Origin: Coniochaeta sp. PMI_546
Lineage: Eukaryota > Ascomycota > Sordariomycetes > Coniochaetales > Coniochaetaceae
Assembly (NCBI GenBank): GCA_021432605.1
Contig: MU271145.1
Span: 2,170,001 to 2,234,000, forward strand
Direction of reading: 5' to 3'
Length of the DNA stretch: 64,000 nt
Of the stretch, positions 24,234-34,556 are shown piece after piece. The notes beneath the pieces were generated by a model. That model had not been told where the DNA came from and ran no database searches. It saw only the letters and a list, made by a program, of their open reading frames with translations. Every line of letters begins with the position of its first letter. Within the stretch, counting starts at the first letter, position 1. Made by a program: the position numbers and the translations under genes.

Positions 24234-24294
24234 CGATCTATCTATCCTAGTTTTGCCCTCCTTTACACACCTATTACAGGTATCACACAGCCAG

Positions 24295-25497
24295 TCAGGA
24301 CAACATGTCCTTAAACGCCGAAGCACCATCCTTTTTTGTTATCGAAGATGAATCCCTACTCCGCTGAGGTCTGGATGCCGTTTGCTGCAGGACGTCGACC
24401 AGAGCCGGGAGCAGCTCTTGCGTGGATAACTCGACTCTTACACCCTGAGCCCCGGTTTGCTTGGGGTCCAAATGACTGAAAAAAGTCTCCTCTCCCCTAA
24501 CACCGCCGACGTTGATGATTGCTATCGGCATGCCGCAGTCTTTCGCTCGCTTAGCCAGACGCCATGCTGAGTATGTCGCCAGCGATGTCGCAAGGACGAG
24601 CAAGCGGCCTGCGCCGTCAATCGCCTGTTCCGCGGCGTGCTTCACATCAGCTGCAATGCTCTCGCCAAACATGACCACGGCCGGTTTCAGGATACCGGCA
24701 GAGCTTGGTGCCTTCCATGCCCCCTGGTCGTCAACCTCGACAACTGCTCGACTGCCATCTGCGAGAGCGGGTGGATTTACGAGACAGCTTGGGCATGCTG
24801 GATATCGGAAGGTCGTGTATGGCGCGTCAGGGAGGTCAACGTCTCCATCAGGATTGGTCCGGAACCCTCTCCGGCGTCTCTCGTCCGGATCCTCCGTCTC
24901 GAGCGCACCCGAGGCAAGAACTTCGGTCAGGAAGGATGCCCAGGCTGGGTTGAGCCGGGCGAGCTCGTCCTGGAAGGTATCTCGTGGAAACTCTGTCCGG
25001 CATGATGTACATACTGTAGCTCTCAGATAGCCGTGGAGCTCCAATGTAGGAATATGAGGATGAGCTCTTGGGTGGAACGAGTCCACATTCTGTGTAATGA
25101 CGCGTGATACCAAGCCTAGATCGCCGAGGTCCCTCACGGCGTAGTGGCCGGGATTGGGGTTTGCCTTGTGCAGGGTTGTCCAGCCCAGAAAGCTCCTGGC
25201 CCAATATCGTTTCCTAGCCTCATGGTTTGCCAGGAATTCGTGGTAGTAGATCGGGCGGTATGTCTTGTTCACTCGGTAGGTGCCATTGGTGCCACGGTAG
25301 TCCGCTAGACCACTTGCCACCGAAAGCCCAGCCCCGGATAGGACGACTGTAGATGCTGGAAGTCCCTTTGGAGCTGGGGATAGGAAGAACTCCTGCAATG
25401 CTGCAACTGCGCCAGAAAGAGTGGTCGCACCGGCTGGATAGATGGTTGGAGATGGCAAGAGCTCCGTGTAAGGGATGCGCATCAGAGGTTTGCGCAT
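24295..25497 (-). CDS. Class II (SIRT4-like) NAD-dependent protein deacylase, Sir2 family
   Basis: A single exon encodes 400 residues. Sirtuins remove acyl groups from lysine using NAD. All key motifs are present: GAGLSVASGLADYRG (NAD site, residues 55-69), TQNVDSFH (about 135-142), the catalytic His155 in LELHG, and zinc Cys pairs C163/C166 (CTSC) and C235/C238 (CPSC). The stretch RPIYYHEFLANHEARKRYWA with RSFLGW is the hallmark of the SIRT4/class II group, so a mitochondrial site is likely, although the N terminus (MRKPLMRIPYTELLPSPTIY) is only weakly presequence-like. About 65 residues, partly charged (ETEDPDERRRR), are inserted between the zinc-ligand pairs. The start at 25497 is the first ATG of the frame. 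It shares a 505-bp promoter with the CDF gene. Confidence 0.92.
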   Translation of the reverse strand: MRKPLMRIPYTELLPSPTIYPAGATTLSGAVAALQEFFLSPAPKGLPASTVVLSGAGLSVASGLADYRGTNGTYRVNKTYRPIYYHEFLANHEARKRYWARSFLGWTTLHKANPNPGHYAVRDLGDLGLVSRVITQNVDSFHPRAHPHIPTLELHGYLRATVCTSCRTEFPRDTFQDELARLNPAWASFLTEVLASGALETEDPDERRRRGFRTNPDGDVDLPDAPYTTFRYPACPSCLVNPPALADGSRAVVEVDDQGAWKAPSSAGILKPAVVMFGESIAADVKHAAEQAIDGAGRLLVLATSLATYSAWRLAKRAKDCGMPIAIINVGGVRGEETFFSHLDPKQTGAQGVRVELSTQELLPALVDVLQQTASRPQRSRDSSSITKKDGASAFKDMLS

Positions 25498-26002
25498 TGG
25501 AGCTACAGTATCTGCGATACCCTAGTTGTTGCGTAAGTGTTTACGTAGGCATACGCACACGGGATCTTATATCAGGGATATGCTTCATGCGGCTTGAAAT
25601 TATGTAGCTAGCTGGGATTGAAGATGGAAGTCGTCATGACCTCGCATCGGTAGAACTGCCACCGGTCAGCAGCTGTCAGGATGATTCGCGTGGTACGACG
25701 ATACGCACGATAAGACGTTAATGATGATCCCGAGTGAGGTTAGCGTCCTTCTAGCGTCCTTTTTACCCTGGAACTATCCCGAAAAGTTCCACTGACATCC
25801 GCTGACGCAGTGCAAAGATTGGCGGCGGCAAGTGGGCATCACTGCAAGCGATTCCGGCGACTGACTGACAGGTGTTTTCGTGTTGTCGTAAAAAGCTTCC
25901 GGTGAGCCGTTGTTATTGTCGTCGTCTTGTGTCTCACAGCTTCAATGGAGTGTGTTTCATAGTACGAGTATTTTTTTTTGTATCCCCGGTTGACGCGCAT
26001 TC
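25498..26002. promoter_or_regulatory. Divergent promoter between sirtuin and CDF genes
   Basis: This is 505 bp between start codons that face away from each other. A T-run (about 25970-25979) lies close to the CDF start. No further gene is evident. Confidence 0.5.
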
Positions 26003-27660
26003 ATGGCGAGTCAGCAATGCGGGCGACTGCCGGCCCGCCTGGTGTCGCGCCTGAGTGCGCAGCCGCATGTGGCTTTGTTGTCTGTGGGCGTGAGGACAGC
26101 GAGACCTTTCCGGAAGCTCCTTCTCCAGGTGCCATATCAGGGAGGGCAAAGGACACCTCCACCACTTCTGACGCGCGTCTACCAAACATCTTCTTCTTGT
26201 CAAGCACATATTGATCGGGCTGCTCTCCAAAGATCGACAATCGTTTCATCTCCACATTCAACAGGCGCTACCTCCACATCAGCACCGTCCCTTCTTTTAT
26301 CATCTTCTCACAACTATCAGAGACCGCGAACCAGACCACTCGTCCACACAATTACTTCTAGAACGATCATGGCGACAGCCAGCCACAGCCATGCCGGCCA
26401 CGGGCACCATCACCACGAGAACCCATACCTCACCTCCAAAGACAAGAATGACGCAGGCGTCCGCATCACTCGAATCGGTCTCTTCTCCAACCTAGGCATG
26501 GCCGTCGCCAAGGGCGCAGGGGGCTACATGTTCAATTCACAAGCCATGATCGCCGATGCCTGGCACAGTCTAACAGATCTCGCCTCCGACATCCTGACAC
26601 TGGCAACTGTATCCTGGAGCCTCAAACCGCCAACAGAAAAGTTCCCAATGGGCTTCGGCAAGATCGAGAGCTTGGGCTCACTTGGGGTGTCGAGCATGCT
26701 GCTGTTCGGGGGCATATTCATGTGCATGAGCAGCTGCGAGTCGCTCTACGCCCACTTCTTCCTCGATCCAGAGACAGTAGCACATATGGCGGCACACGGG
26801 CATAGTCACGGTCACAGCCACAGTCATGCTCATATGGCGCCGAGTCTGCACGCTGCTTGGCTCGCTGGTGGTACAATAGTGATCAAGGAGTGGTTGTACC
26901 ATGCAAGTAAGTAGTTGCATCTGCTGTCGTGGATCATGACCGGCCTGCCATTGTACAAGTAAAGCTGACGTTTCACCTCCGAAATACAGCCATGAAAGTA
27001 GCCCGCGAACGCAAATCATCCGTCCTAGCTTCGAATGCCGTACACCACCGCGTCGATAGCATGACAGGCTTCGTCACGCTGGGAGCCATCCTCGGCGCCA
27101 ACTTCTTGCCCGACTCAAGCTGGCTCGATCCCGTCGGTGGCCTGCTCATCTCCGGACTTGTCATCAAGGCCGGTTGGCAAAACACGCTTGCATCTCTGCT
27201 AGAGCTCGCAGACCGTGGAATCGACGAGGAGATCAAGGGCTCCGTCCGCCGGCAGGCGATGAAGGTGCTGTCCGGTCCCGAGGCCATCAGCGAGGGCCAC
27301 GAGGTTGAAATCCGCGAGATCAGCGGAATCAAGTCCGGCCAGAACTATCTCATCGATGTGGAGCTGGCCGTGCCGAACGCCTGGACGATCGAGGATGTCC
27401 GTGGTGTCGAGGACGCGGTGCGCACGCGTGTTGGAGGCAAGGTTCGCGGTGTAAGGAGGGTCAGGGTTCGGTTCGTGCCTAAGGAGGTGGTGCAAGCCAT
27501 CAACAAGTTCGACGAATACATACCCGGGGACGTCAGCCCGAAGACCAGCCCTGAGCCGGAAGATGACCATGACCATGACCATGACCACGACCACGACCAT
27601 GGCCACGACCACAACCACGATGACCACGGACACAAGCAAGATGACAAGAAGTCACGTTAA
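26003..27660 (+). CDS. Cation diffusion facilitator (CDF) metal transporter, MMT1/2-like
   Basis: Two exons (26003-26906 and 26990-27660) encode 524 residues, with an 83-bp intron (GTAAGT to ACAG). CDF proteins exchange protons for divalent metals. The closest family I recognise is the mitochondrial MMT group, involved in iron export. An Arg-rich N terminus (MASQQCGRLPARLVSRLSAQ) suggests a mitochondrial presequence. Transmembrane metal-site motifs are ADAWHSLTDLASD and NAVHHRVDSM. MGFGKIESLGSLGVSSMLLF is the typical TM3 region. His-rich segments occur near residue 128 (HSHAGHGHHHH), in the TM4-TM5 loop (HGHSHGHSHSHAH) and at the C terminus (HDHDHDHDHDH), likely metal-sensing. The cytosolic domain has GIKSGQNYLIDVELAVPNAW. 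An internal ATG (26369, residue 123) would give a form lacking the presequence. Confidence 0.9.
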
Positions 27661-28374
27661 GGAAGCAAAGGTCATTGCTGGCATCGGCGTTGTGGGACAC
27701 ATCATGTTTTGAGCTTTCCTTGACGACACGTGCATGGTCCTCCGTATACCTCACTTGTATGGTATCCTGTATATATATCACATGCATTGTGCTTGCATAT
27801 GGGGGCGTTTCTGGACAGATAGAGACCGGAAGAGGTCATCTGAAAAGCTTTAGGCTCGGGCCACTGGACAGGCTCGATACATTCTTATGAGCAATCTCAT
27901 AAAGAGGCTCTAGAGGGTCAATAAGGTTTCATCCCGTTCCATTCCGCAAGTCTCGTGTGTATCTCTCGACTCACGAACACTGGCCATAGGTTTGTAAGAA
28001 GAGTGACCTTATTGGACCGCCTGTATCGATTTAGCAATACGTAGCGCTTCAGAGTTCCTGCATGATCTGCGACGGCATTGGACGACCAAGGGCTCGAGAT
28101 TTAGCCTAAAGTGGACTTTAAGGCGAGGCTGCGGCTCTTCAAGCACTTTTGCACTGAAGGGACCTGCATCTTTGCCCCACCATCGAGGGGTATGAAGTCA
28201 GTGATGGCTCTGATGGGCGACTTTGCCCCACGCTTGACGGCAATGACAGGTATTCGGTCACACGGGGAAGGGGTAAAAGTTCTTGTTCATTTGTCTTTGC
28301 TTTTCATTTCTTAAAGCTCAAGTTGCGTGTCTTGTTCCTGCATACCACTCTCTGTCTGTCAAGCATCATCGAGA
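27661..28374. other. Intergenic, 0.7 kb: xylulokinase promoter
   Basis: No exon was recognised. It contains the CDF 3' UTR on the left and the xylulokinase promoter on the right, including a GGCTAAA element on the reverse strand at 28100-28106. Confidence 0.5.
28100..28106 (-). promoter_or_regulatory. Candidate XlnR/Xyr1 site (GGCTAAA)
   Basis: TTTAGCC on the plus strand is GGCTAAA on the reverse strand, matching the XlnR/Xyr1 recognition element GGCTAA/GGCTAAA. It lies about 270 bp upstream of the start codon of a xylose-pathway gene, where such a site is expected. A six- to seven-base match occurs by chance often, so this is suggestive only. Confidence 0.35.
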
Positions 28375-30201
28375 ATGAGCGACGGACCTCTGTATCTCGG
28401 GTTCGACCTGTCAACCCAGCAACTCAAAGGTGCGATATCGATACCGATACCGGACGCCGTATAAGTCCAGGAAATCTTCTAATCACCTACACAACGAACC
28501 AAGTACTGACCTCAACGTCCCTGTGTTGCAGCCATCGTCATTCAATCAGACCTCACCGTCGTCTCGGAAGCCAAAGTCGACTTTGACGGCGACTTTGGCA
28601 GTAAATATGGCATCAAGAAGGGCGTCCTCCTCAACGATGGCGAGGGCGAGGTCTACGCCCCAGTGGCCATGTGGCTCGAGTCCCTCGACCTCGTCTTTCG
28701 CCGCCTGAAGGAGAAGAACGCACCAATAAACCGCATACGGGGCATAAGCGGCTCCTGCCAGCAGCACGGCAGCGTGTACTGGAGCCGCGACGCCGAGCAG
28801 CTCCTGGGCGCCCTCTTGCCCGAGAAAGACCTCGCCGAACAACTCTCGCCGGGCGCCTTCTCGCACCCCCACGCGCCCAATTGGCAGGACCACAGCACGC
28901 AGCAGGAATGCGACCGCTTTGACGCGCAATTAGGGACCGCCGACCGCCTCGCCGAGGTGACGGGCAGCTCGGCGCATCATCGCTTCACCGGCCCGCAGAT
29001 CATGCGGCTGCGCCGGAAGCTGCCGGACATGTACGCTGCCACGTCGCGCATCTCGCTCGTCTCCAGCTTCCTGGCCTCGGTGCTGATGGGCGCCATCGCG
29101 CCAATGGACATCAGCGACGTGTGCGGCATGAACCTGTGGGACATCCCGGCCAACAAATGGTCCGAGCCGCTCCTCGAGCTGACGGCCGGGAAGGAAGGCG
29201 TGCAAGAGCTCCTATCCAAGCTAGGCCCCGTGCGGCAGGACGGCGGCGGCAGCATGGGTGCCGTGAGCAACTATTTCGTCCAGCGCTACGGCTTCAGCCC
29301 CGAGTGCCAAGTCGCGCCTTTCACGGGCGACAATCCGGCCACCATCCTCGCCCTACCGCTGCGGCCGCTCGACGCCATCGTCAGTCTGGGCACCAGCACG
29401 ACCTTCCTGATGGTCACGCCTGTATACAAGCCCGACCCGAGCTACCATTTCTTGAACCACCCCACCACGCCGGGACAGTACATGTTCATGCTGTGCTACA
29501 AGAACGGCGGGCTGGCCCGCGAGAAGGTAAGGGACACGCTCCCTCCACCACCGGCGGAGGCCAAGGATCCGTGGGCGACGTTCAATGAGGCCGTGCTCGC
29601 CACTCCGCCGCTGGATATGCGCGAGCCGTCCGACCGCGCCAAGATAGGTCTGTACTTCCCCCTCCCGGAGATCGTGCCCAATATCCGGTCGGGCACGTGG
29701 CGGTACACCGTGTCTCTGTCAGGCCAGGACCTGCATGAGTCAAAGTCAGCATCCGACTGGACACCTGATAAGGACGCCCGCGCCATCGTGGAGTCTCAGG
29801 CGCTGTCTATGCGACTGCGTAGCCAGAAACTCGTCAGCAGCCCCCAAGGCACTAAGCTGCCACCACAGCCGAGGAGGATATACCTCGTCGGCGGCGGGAG
29901 TCTCAACCCGGCTATCGCGCGGGTGATGGGCGATGTGCTCGGCGGCGTGGACGGGGTATACAGGCTGGATGTAGGTGGGAACGCGTGCGCCCTGGGAGGG
30001 GCGTATAAGGCTGTTTGGGCGTTTGAGAGGGCCGAGGGCGAGACGTTTGACGAGCTGATTGGGAAGAGGTGGAGGGAGGAGGGGGCAATCAGTAGGGTTG
30101 ATGAGGGCTACAAGGAGGGTGTATTTGAGCGGTATGGAGAGGTGTTGCCGGCGTTTGAGAGGATGGAGGGGGAGATATTGAGAGTTGCCAGGAACACTTA
30201 A
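28375..30201 (+). CDS. xkiA: D-xylulose kinase
   Basis: This enzyme phosphorylates D-xylulose to xylulose 5-phosphate, linking pentose catabolism to the pentose phosphate pathway in the cytosol. Exon 1 (28375-28429) encodes [19 protein letters not shown] 102-bp intron follows and exon 2 (28532-30201) completes 574 residues, the usual length of fungal xylulokinases. FGGY-kinase features are the N-terminal phosphate-1 motif [10 protein letters not shown], the substrate-binding [14 protein letters not shown] with [11 protein letters not shown], the catalytic Asp region [12 protein letters not shown], and the C-terminal adenosine-binding [20 protein letters not shown] with [13 protein letters not shown]. 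The gene is GC-rich with strong C-ending codon bias, suggesting good expression. A possible XlnR element lies upstream. The symbol follows the Aspergillus name; yeast XKS1 is the counterpart. Confidence 0.95.
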
Positions 30202-30661
30202 GCTAGATGCATTATGTTTGGGTTACCTAGGATACCTACCTGAAATACTCTGAGAGCAAGTGGCCATTCTTCATTTGCAACTCAAGTTCTTCTTGCGACT
30301 CTGGCATTCAATGCGAGTGATATTTCGTGTTGTAGGCAGTCGCGACAGCGCTACCACTGACATTTAAGTTGTGGCTGTGCTTCTGGGCAAAATCAAGTCG
30401 ATTGCGTCACCTTCTGCGACATCAGTATCATCAACTCTTTTCGATGTGTTTCACGTCCAGTATCTTTTGATTTTCCTGGCGTGTATGATGTGCAAGTTGG
30501 AGCATCATTCCTACATTTTTTCACTTCTCAAGTCCGAAGGTTCGGCTGGCATCCGTATGAACTTCTGCGTTTGTTGATGGTGGACATGCTAATGACGCAT
30601 ACGATCTGAAGATTGGCTTCTCTCGAGCTGAACCTTGAGCTGAGCGCTGTGCGCTTCAATC
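30202..30661. other. Intergenic, 0.46 kb
   Basis: This is the xylulokinase 3' UTR and hydrolase promoter. Nothing else was recognised. Confidence 0.5.
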
Positions 30662-31932
30662 ATGATCCTGGGCCCGGTCTCAATCTTCGACTGTCTTATC
30701 TTCTGCCTCTTGCTTGCACCGCAGCTCATCTGGCATGTCGGACTGTTTGAGACAACGTTCTGTGCCTTGAGCACCTTGCCCTTTCTCCGTGAGTAAACGA
30801 GCATCATCGACTTATCACAGCATTACTGACACAGCCAGTCATAAAACTCCCCTTGTCATTCGTCTACGAACGCTACCTGCTCCCGCGAGCCAGTCGCTCG
30901 CCCTTCGTCCAACGAGCATCCCCATTTGAGGACCTCGTCATCCGCTGCGTCAGGTATGCCTTCGCCAACATACCTCCCAGCATCGGCCGTGTTTTCTTCT
31001 CCAAGCAAGTCGCCCTGCCCTTCCTCGGCTGGCGCATGCTCCGCCATGGTTACTTGAAATCGCCCATCCACTGGCGCGAGCACAAGGGCGACCGCTTCCA
31101 GGGCGTTTGGATCATCGGAGACCCAGAGCAAAACCCGGACGTGGTCCTCTACTATGCTCACGGCGGCGGGTTCAGCATGGGCTCGTCGTACTTCTACCTT
31201 GAGTTCTTGATCAACTGGCTGGCGCTCCTGCGGGAGGCGGGATATGCCAACCCGGCTATCTTTGCGCTCGAGTATACCCTGGTGCCTGACGCTGCATTTC
31301 CGACGCAGCTGCAGGAAGCTATAGCCGGCTACCGACATGTCCTGACCGTGGCGAGGGATCCTTCCACTGTGTGTGTTGGGGGAGACTCGGCTGGGGCGAT
31401 GCTCGTTATGAGCCTGCTGCTACATCTAGCGAAGGAGCACGGTGACGCTGTAGATAATGCAAAAGACTTCCGTCTTCAGAAACCAGCACTGGCAGTGCTG
31501 ATATCGCCGTGGGTGACCCTGGTCTCTCCACTTCACAAGAACAATACCAGCGACTACCTCGACGTCGACGCGCTTCACCGGTACGGTTTACAATATGCCG
31601 ACAACATGATAAGTCCAAACGATCCCATGGTCTCTCCAGGAAGCTGCAAGGACATCGGCTGGTGGCAACGCGCGGCTCCCTCGCAGGGTATCTTCATCAC
31701 TTACGGAGAAGAGGAGGTATTCCAGCCGGAGATCAAGCAGTTCACCTTGCTCCTGCAGAAGGCTGGCGTGATCGTAGGGAGTCAGGAGGAACCTGGCGGC
31801 ATTCATGCGTGGCCGGTGGCTTCGCTGTTTCTCTCGAGCTCAAAGGAGCAACGGCTCAAGGGGCTTCGAAAGCTAGTCGAGAAGATTAGAGAGCGTATTC
31901 CGTTGGGTAAAGAGAGAGTTGAAGTGTGCTAG
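30662..31932 (+). CDS. Membrane-anchored alpha/beta hydrolase (HSL-type esterase/lipase)
   Basis: Two exons (30662-30788 and 30839-31932) encode 406 residues. The open frame alone begins without an ATG, but a 50-bp intron (GTGAGT to CCAG) links it to an upstream exon starting MILGPVSIFDCLIFCLLLAP, a hydrophobic N-terminal anchor. The catalytic core is of the hormone-sensitive-lipase type: oxyanion motif HGGGF (about residue 150), nucleophile Ser226 in GDSAG, and a C-terminal His (about 365) in GGIHAWP. The acidic residue is probably in YGEEEVF (about 333-335), where Glu replaces the more common Asp. The family hydrolyses carboxyl esters. Some fungal relatives are annotated as steryl acetyl hydrolases, but the substrate here is unknown. 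The protein is likely at the endoplasmic reticulum or lipid droplets with the catalytic domain exposed (inference). Confidence 0.88.
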
Positions 31933-33458
31933 AGCAGTAGAATTCCACGATTCAGATTAGATCAAGTTTTTTTTTCAAACCGTCATCGACGTCACCCTTT
32001 GTCAGTGGAACCATAGCGTGAACTCGGCTTCGAAGACGGGCTTGAGTTGTTCTTGTCTCTGGCTTGGTGGTTGCTCTTCCGTGTTCATCATGTGGATTAG
32101 GGTGAGGAATGTCGAGAGAATGAATGCGACATCTTACCTTGATAGACAAGTCGCCGTTACACGTAGGCATCGGTGGTGACCATGGACTATGGCCGTACTG
32201 GTCTTCATTTTCTGGACATGTTTTCCATATCTAGGCCGAGGACGAGTCGTTATTGAGATACCGATTGATTGCCGTACTCCCACGGGCATTCAAGTCCTCA
32301 GCTCCAAAAGCTCTAAGCGTGGAAGCAATGTGAACAGCAAGGTGGTGTGGAGTGTGGCGCATATTTTGTGCATAAAAATGGACCGCTTTATGGCCCCGTT
32401 AAATTGTATACTACCCGTACCTACTACGCTAGGTACCCAGCTACCTCGAAAATTTTGTTGTGGACAGCCACGTTCTTTGGATTCGTGCATCGAGGCTGCA
32501 ACTGGCAGTGCCTTGTCGCGACAACAGCCTACCTTCCCGCAACAACCACAAACGCCAGGCTGCAGTCTTCCAATCGAAATATTTCTGTTTCTGGGAAAGG
32601 TAGCTGCCTAAAGCTGACTGAATATGATAACAAGCTGCGATCGTCGATGGTTTTGTTGTCGCGCATCATTGCTGATATTCAGGGAAATGAGAAGATAACC
32701 TCAAAGGCACATTGGATGCATACTAAGGTACCTTACCTACTGTAGTACCTTAAGCTCTAGAGGTTGTTGCTCGATACTCGCGCCCTTCCAGGTTCTTGCT
32801 GATAGTCCATGTCTGTACCTTCTTGGTGACTTATCTATCGTGCCTTCCTCGTGCACTCGAAGCTGGGTCGCAGCTTCCATCTGTCATTAGCCGTTGCAAC
32901 GCGTTCTCATGTGGTGGTCCCCTTGCTAAGGTACCCTTCACTTTCCTTCGTTGTTTGACGCACGGCGTGAATACAACAGGCCAGCTCAGCTCCTATTCAT
33001 GCCCCCAACGGCACTCAGATTTCTACATATATCCAGCAATTCCTCACCCCGAGCAGAGCAGTTGCACTACAGTTGCCAGTCGACATTAGTTCCGACTTAT
33101 GAATCCAGGACCCCTCCATTTCACCCTCATCATCCCTGGCACCCTTGACACCTCCAGCCACACGGAAAAACGCTCTTTTACCCCCACCAGTTGCAGCGGG
33201 CCAGCGATCCTTGCCCAGTCATAAATTAGCACAAAAAAAGGGAGTTCTGTTGCCCTTCAGTGCCCTTGAAGGCCTTTCCTGGGTGTGTATAAATCGGGGC
33301 ACACCAGTCATCAATCTAGTCGCTATTACGCGACGCCGGAAAGCTGCGAGAGTTTTGTGTCCTGGTGGCTGATTCGCCGCTTTGTCTGTTTACTTTTGGG
33401 GTTCTGAGTTTTTGTCGGTCCCGCCAGCGGTGGTGACTGCTGTTTAAAAACCAGAGTC
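31933..33458. other. Intergenic, 1.5 kb with AGGTACC-type palindromes
   Basis: No gene is supported. A weak two-exon possibility on the reverse strand around 31952-32220 is discussed under rejected items. The right part must be the NC2-alpha promoter and leader. AAGGTACC/TAGGTACC motifs recur between 32430 and 32935. Confidence 0.45.
32430..32935. repeat. Cluster of (A/T)AGGTACC palindromic motifs
   Basis: Copies are at 32430-32437 (TAGGTACC), 32725-32734 (perfect palindrome AAGGTACCTT) and 32928-32935 (AAGGTACC), with several CTACC/GTAGG half-sites between them. Origin and function are unknown. Confidence 0.4.
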
Positions 33459-33604
33459 ATGTCTGGCGAGGGCACATATGCACCCAAGTCCCCCGACCTC
33501 TCTTCCTTTTTCTCATCGGGCCCCACGCAACCTCCTCCTACAAGCCAACCGGTGCCACAACAACCTGAACCCTACAAACCGACACTCCCACAGAACACAT
33601 TCCC

Positions 33605-33637
<33 letters not shown>

Positions 33638-34556
33638 TCAGCACCACCAGCCAGCCCCTGCAGATTATTACAGTCGTCCTGTGGCCACCGGACCTCCTCC
33701 CCAACCACAGCCACAAATAGCTGCCAGTGTACATCCTCAGTCATATCCACCACAGCTTTCGCAACCCCACAATTCTGCTACCACCGCTTATCCGCAGCTG
33801 TCACCACTTTCACCGCATCATCAGTATCCACAGCCGGTAACTCAAGCCGGTGCTCAGGCTGTCTCGCAGGCTTTTCCACCTCAAGGCCAAGCTCAGACCC
33901 AGGCAGGATACGGGCTGCAACCCCCAACAGCTTACCAGAACTACTACCAACCCTACGGAGACGGCCAGTATCAGCCAGCACCCCATTCCCAGGCGTTTGG
34001 CAAGCGAGAGTTCTACGGCACACCTGTGTCTCTAGGGCATATCCCGCCTCATCCGGACAGCCTGTCACAAGGGTCAACCCAAAGTCAGGCTCTGTCGCAG
34101 CCACAGCCACAGCCACAGTCGGACAACATGCCTCCACGAAGGTCTGCGGCGTCTTCCAGTTCCCAGCAACCACCGGCAATCGAGCCGTCGCCGGTGAGAA
34201 CTAAGTTCCCGACGGCCAGGATCAAGCGGATCATGCAGGCCGACGAGGAAGTGGGCAAAGTTGCCCAACAGACTCCTATCGCCGTTGGCAAGGCGCTCGA
34301 GATGTTCATGATCCACATCGTCACCAAGAGCGCCGAGGTGGCGAAGGAGAAGAACTCGAAGAGAGTTACTGCAGCCATGCTCAAGCAGGTGGTTGAGTCA
34401 GACGAGCAGTGGGATTTCCTGCGGGAGATTGTTAGCAAGGTCGACGTTGAACAGGCTGGCAAGTCCGGTGGAAAGCCAAAGGCTGAGAGCGAGAGTGAGG
34501 AAGAGCCTGTAGAGAAAAAGAAGGGTAGAGGTGGCCGAAAAAAGAAGGCGCCCTAG
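33459..34556 (+). CDS. BUR6: NC2-alpha (BUR6/DRAP1-like) histone-fold transcription corepressor
   Basis: A single exon encodes 365 residues. NC2-alpha pairs with NC2-beta and binds TBP on DNA to block TFIIA/TFIIB entry. The histone fold spans about residues 246-325: [20 protein letters not shown], then [20 protein letters not shown] and [20 protein letters not shown]. This is the NC2-alpha pattern rather than NF-YC or DPB3/DPB4. A basic tail ([11 protein letters not shown]) follows and probably carries a nuclear localisation signal. The first 215 residues form a Gln/Pro/His-rich extension ([15 protein letters not shown]), far longer than the short N terminus of yeast Bur6 or human DRAP1. The ATG at 33459 is the first in the frame. 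A second candidate, [12 protein letters not shown], lies just before the fold and would give a protein of the usual length. Confidence 0.9.

Noticed and set aside
31952-32230. Possible two-exon reverse-strand gene (CPENEDQYGHSPWSPPMPTC then a GTAAGA donor)
   Set aside because: There is no convincing start exon, several acceptors give different frames, and the open stretches are short enough to be chance.
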